In this document: positions 4,976 to 6,380 of the stretch, piece after piece
Position numbering within the stretch: the first letter of the stretch is position 1
How the letters are laid out: each line of letters begins with the position of its first letter
From: Campylobacterota bacterium
GTDB lineage: Bacteria > Campylobacterota > Campylobacteria > Campylobacterales > Sulfurovaceae
Direction: 5' to 3'
DNA length: 6,380 nucleotides
NCBI GenBank assembly: GCA_003646505.1
Contig: QMKT01000109.1
Location: forward strand, 1 to 6,380
The notes under the pieces: generated by a model
Seen by the model: only the letters and a program-made list of their open reading frames with translations
Database searches by the model: none
Told to the model about the DNA's origin: nothing
Program-made: the position numbers and the translations under genes

Positions 4976-6280
4976 ATGAGTAAAAAAATAGAAGATATTT
5001 TTAACTTTACTGCTACAAGTGATGACTGCATCAAATGCGGAAAGTGTATCCCCGTTTGTACCATCCACCAAGTCAACCCGGATGAAACCACATCACCTCG
5101 TGGATTTATCGACCTACTGGGTGCGTATCAGCAAGGCCACTTGGAACTGGACAAAAATGCCAAAAATATCTTTGAATCTTGTTTCTTGTGTACCAACTGC
5201 GTGGATGTCTGCCCCAATTCACTTGCCACAGATATGGTCATAGAAGAAGTACGAGCAGATATAGCAGATAAATTTGGTATCGCATGGTTTAAACGTATCG
5301 CCTTTTACCTGCTTGAACATCGTAAAGTCATGGACATCGTCATGAAATTTGGTTTTATGTTTAAAACCTGTGCGTTCAAAACAGATGAAAATAAAGGGGG
5401 TCTTTTAGCACGTTTTAGAATGCCGATGGTAAAAAAAGGGAGACTAATTCCTTCATTATCAAAAATAAGCTTCCTAAACTCCTACCCTGAAGAGATACCA
5501 GCACCTGTGCAAGAGACGAAGAACCAACGTGTAGCTCTCTTTATAGGGTGTTTGGCAAACTACAATTATATAGGCATAGGTGACAGTCTGGTCGAAATAC
5601 TAAAAGAACTTAACATAGACATCTTTATCCCTAAAGAACAGCTTTGCTGTGGTGCACCTGCCTACTTTACAGGTGCCGTAGACTCAGTAGAGCGTATGAC
5701 CAAAGCAAACATAGAATACTTTGAAGGGTTTATGGATGAGTGTGATGCTATGCTTATCCCTGAGGCCACCTGCTCTGCGATGATCAAACATGATTGGCAA
5801 ATATTCTTTAAGAACCATGATATGCCAGAATGGGAAGCCAGAGCCAAAAAGGTGGCTGAAAAAATACACATGGCTACAGCATGGCTGGATGACAACACCC
5901 CTTTGCAACAGATACTGGGAAACAAAGGGAAAAAGTTTGATGAAGCTGTGACGTACCATGACCCCTGTCATGCAAGAAAAGTACAGGGAATTTACGAACA
6001 ACCCCGTAATCTACTTGCTCCCAATTACCCAATGGTAGAAATGTCTGATCCTAATAGATGTTGTGGATTTGGCGGGGTGACGATGCAAACAGAAAAATTT
6101 CATTTTGCTGAAGCTGCGGGGAAACCAAAATCTGCCATGATCAAAGAGACAAAGGCACATTATGTCTCTGCTGAATGTTCAGCCTGTAGAGTGCAGCTGA
6201 GTGAAGCACTGAACAATGCAGATGTTCAGACTGTCTTTAAAAATCCTCTGGAATTGATCGCAGAGTCTCTTAAATATTAG
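4976..6280 (+). CDS. GlcF-like iron-sulfur oxidoreductase subunit (two 4Fe-4S motifs, two CCG domains)
   Basis: The 434-residue protein has the layout of the glycolate oxidase iron-sulfur subunit GlcF and relatives (LutA, GlpC, HdrD). Two 4Fe-4S motifs lie near the N-terminus: Cys18, 21, 24, 28 and Cys69, 72, 75, 79-Pro. Two cysteine-rich CCG domains follow: Cys192, Cys224-Cys225-Gly with Cys266, and Cys331 (HDPCH), Cys362-Cys363-Gly with Cys401-x2-Cys404. The first CCG domain lacks the final CxxC cysteine (Met269 instead). Such proteins usually pass electrons from a flavin dehydrogenase partner to the quinone pool at the cytoplasmic face of the membrane. No signal peptide or clear membrane helix is seen. 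No GlcD-type flavoprotein is visible here, so substrate and the name glcF are not established. The start is supported by AAGAGGA 3-4 nt upstream. It overlaps the stop of the minus-strand gene at 6277. Confidence 0.88.
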   Translation: MSKKIEDIFNFTATSDDCIKCGKCIPVCTIHQVNPDETTSPRGFIDLLGAYQQGHLELDKNAKNIFESCFLCTNCVDVCPNSLATDMVIEEVRADIADKFGIAWFKRIAFYLLEHRKVMDIVMKFGFMFKTCAFKTDENKGGLLARFRMPMVKKGRLIPSLSKISFLNSYPEEIPAPVQETKNQRVALFIGCLANYNYIGIGDSLVEILKELNIDIFIPKEQLCCGAPAYFTGAVDSVERMTKANIEYFEGFMDECDAMLIPEATCSAMIKHDWQIFFKNHDMPEWEARAKKVAEKIHMATAWLDDNTPLQQILGNKGKKFDEAVTYHDPCHARKVQGIYEQPRNLLAPNYPMVEMSDPNRCCGFGGVTMQTEKFHFAEAAGKPKSAMIKETKAHYVSAECSACRVQLSEALNNADVQTVFKNPLELIAESLKY

Positions 6281-6380
6281 GAAATACGGCAGGCTTCTCC
6301 TGCTTCTATAATGAAAATATTATTACCATCTTCATACCTGTAGTCCAGTCTACATCCTAACTTTTCCAAAACACTGTGCA
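6277..6380 (-). CDS. C-terminus of an unidentified protein (partial, runs off right edge)
   Basis: The minus strand reads 33 open codons from the window edge to a TAA at 6277-6279. The peptide starts HSVLEKLGCRLDYRYEDGN and ends IFIIEAGEACRIS. It looks like real protein, with alternating hydrophobic strands (LDYRYEDG turn NIFIIEAG) and balanced composition. I do not recognise the family. It is convergent with the GlcF-like gene and their stop codons overlap (TAA 6277-6279 on the minus strand, TAG 6278-6280 on the plus strand). The next 33 codons being open is weak statistical support on its own, so the call rests on composition and the tail-to-tail fit. Confidence 0.55.
   Translation of the reverse strand, partial: HSVLEKLGCRLDYRYEDGNNIFIIEAGEACRIS
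6288..6304 (+). terminator. Small hairpin after the GlcF-like gene, weak terminator candidate
   Basis: GCAGG (6289-6293) pairs with CCTGC (6299-6303) around CTTCT, with a G-T pair added outside (6288/6304). It starts 8 nt after the stop codon but has no real T tail (TTCTATAAT follows). It also lies inside the coding sequence of the convergent gene, so codon constraints may explain it. Confidence 0.25.

Noticed and set aside
4712..5091. Two overlapping minus-strand reading frames across the argF to GlcF-like gap
   Set aside because: They consist of translated hairpin repeats (ATKEKEVTKKEK and FPCSAWEC stretches) and, in the second, antisense of the iron-sulfur gene. No ribosome binding sites or family resemblance.
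5662..6001. Minus-strand reading frames opposite the GlcF-like gene
   Set aside because: They are antisense shadows of a well-supported iron-sulfur protein with conserved cysteine motifs on the plus strand.

Overview
The window looks like a chromosomal segment of a member of the Campylobacterota (Epsilonproteobacteria), most plausibly a free-living sulfur or hydrogen oxidiser of the Sulfurovum/Sulfurimonas type. The evidence is an AT-rich genome with TATAAT-type -10 boxes lacking clear -35 boxes, protein sequences typical of that group (for example the ArgF signature [11 protein letters not shown]), and the order ribA, divergent hemB, argF. From memory the same three genes are adjacent in Campylobacter jejuni; I could not check this. 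The genus is inferred from protein style only.

Left part (1-1930, minus strand): a secreted surface protein that runs off the left edge, with 599 codons visible. It has a signal peptide, three related beta-rich repeats of MshQ/H-type-lectin style, a LamG (concanavalin A-like) domain and the start of a further C-terminal region. It has its own extended -10 promoter and a leader of about 120 nt that begins with two abutting hairpins. An (AT)6 tract fills the gap between its ribosome binding site and its start codon.

Middle (2031-4715): three housekeeping genes. ribA (GTP cyclohydrolase II, riboflavin synthesis) is on the minus strand and appears to be transcribed as a leaderless mRNA. hemB (porphobilinogen synthase, haem synthesis) and argF (ornithine carbamoyltransferase, arginine synthesis) are on the plus strand, each with its own promoter-like sequences. 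The 108-bp divergent ribA/hemB region carries repeated ATTAG motifs. The argF promoter overlaps a 19-bp inverted repeat and its ribosome binding site lies in a small palindrome.

Right part (4716-6380): a 260-bp intergenic region holds two unrelated hairpin repeats that look like dispersed elements, and a promoter. It is followed by a GlcF-like iron-sulfur oxidoreductase subunit with two 4Fe-4S motifs and two CCG domains. That gene ends tail to tail with an unidentified minus-strand gene whose last 33 codons are visible; the two stop codons overlap.

The three biosynthetic genes serve different pathways and form a conserved neighbourhood, not one pathway. I see no tRNA, rRNA, CRISPR array, transposase or defence system. 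The most unusual material is the leader and repeat architecture of the surface protein and the paired hairpin repeats before the iron-sulfur gene.
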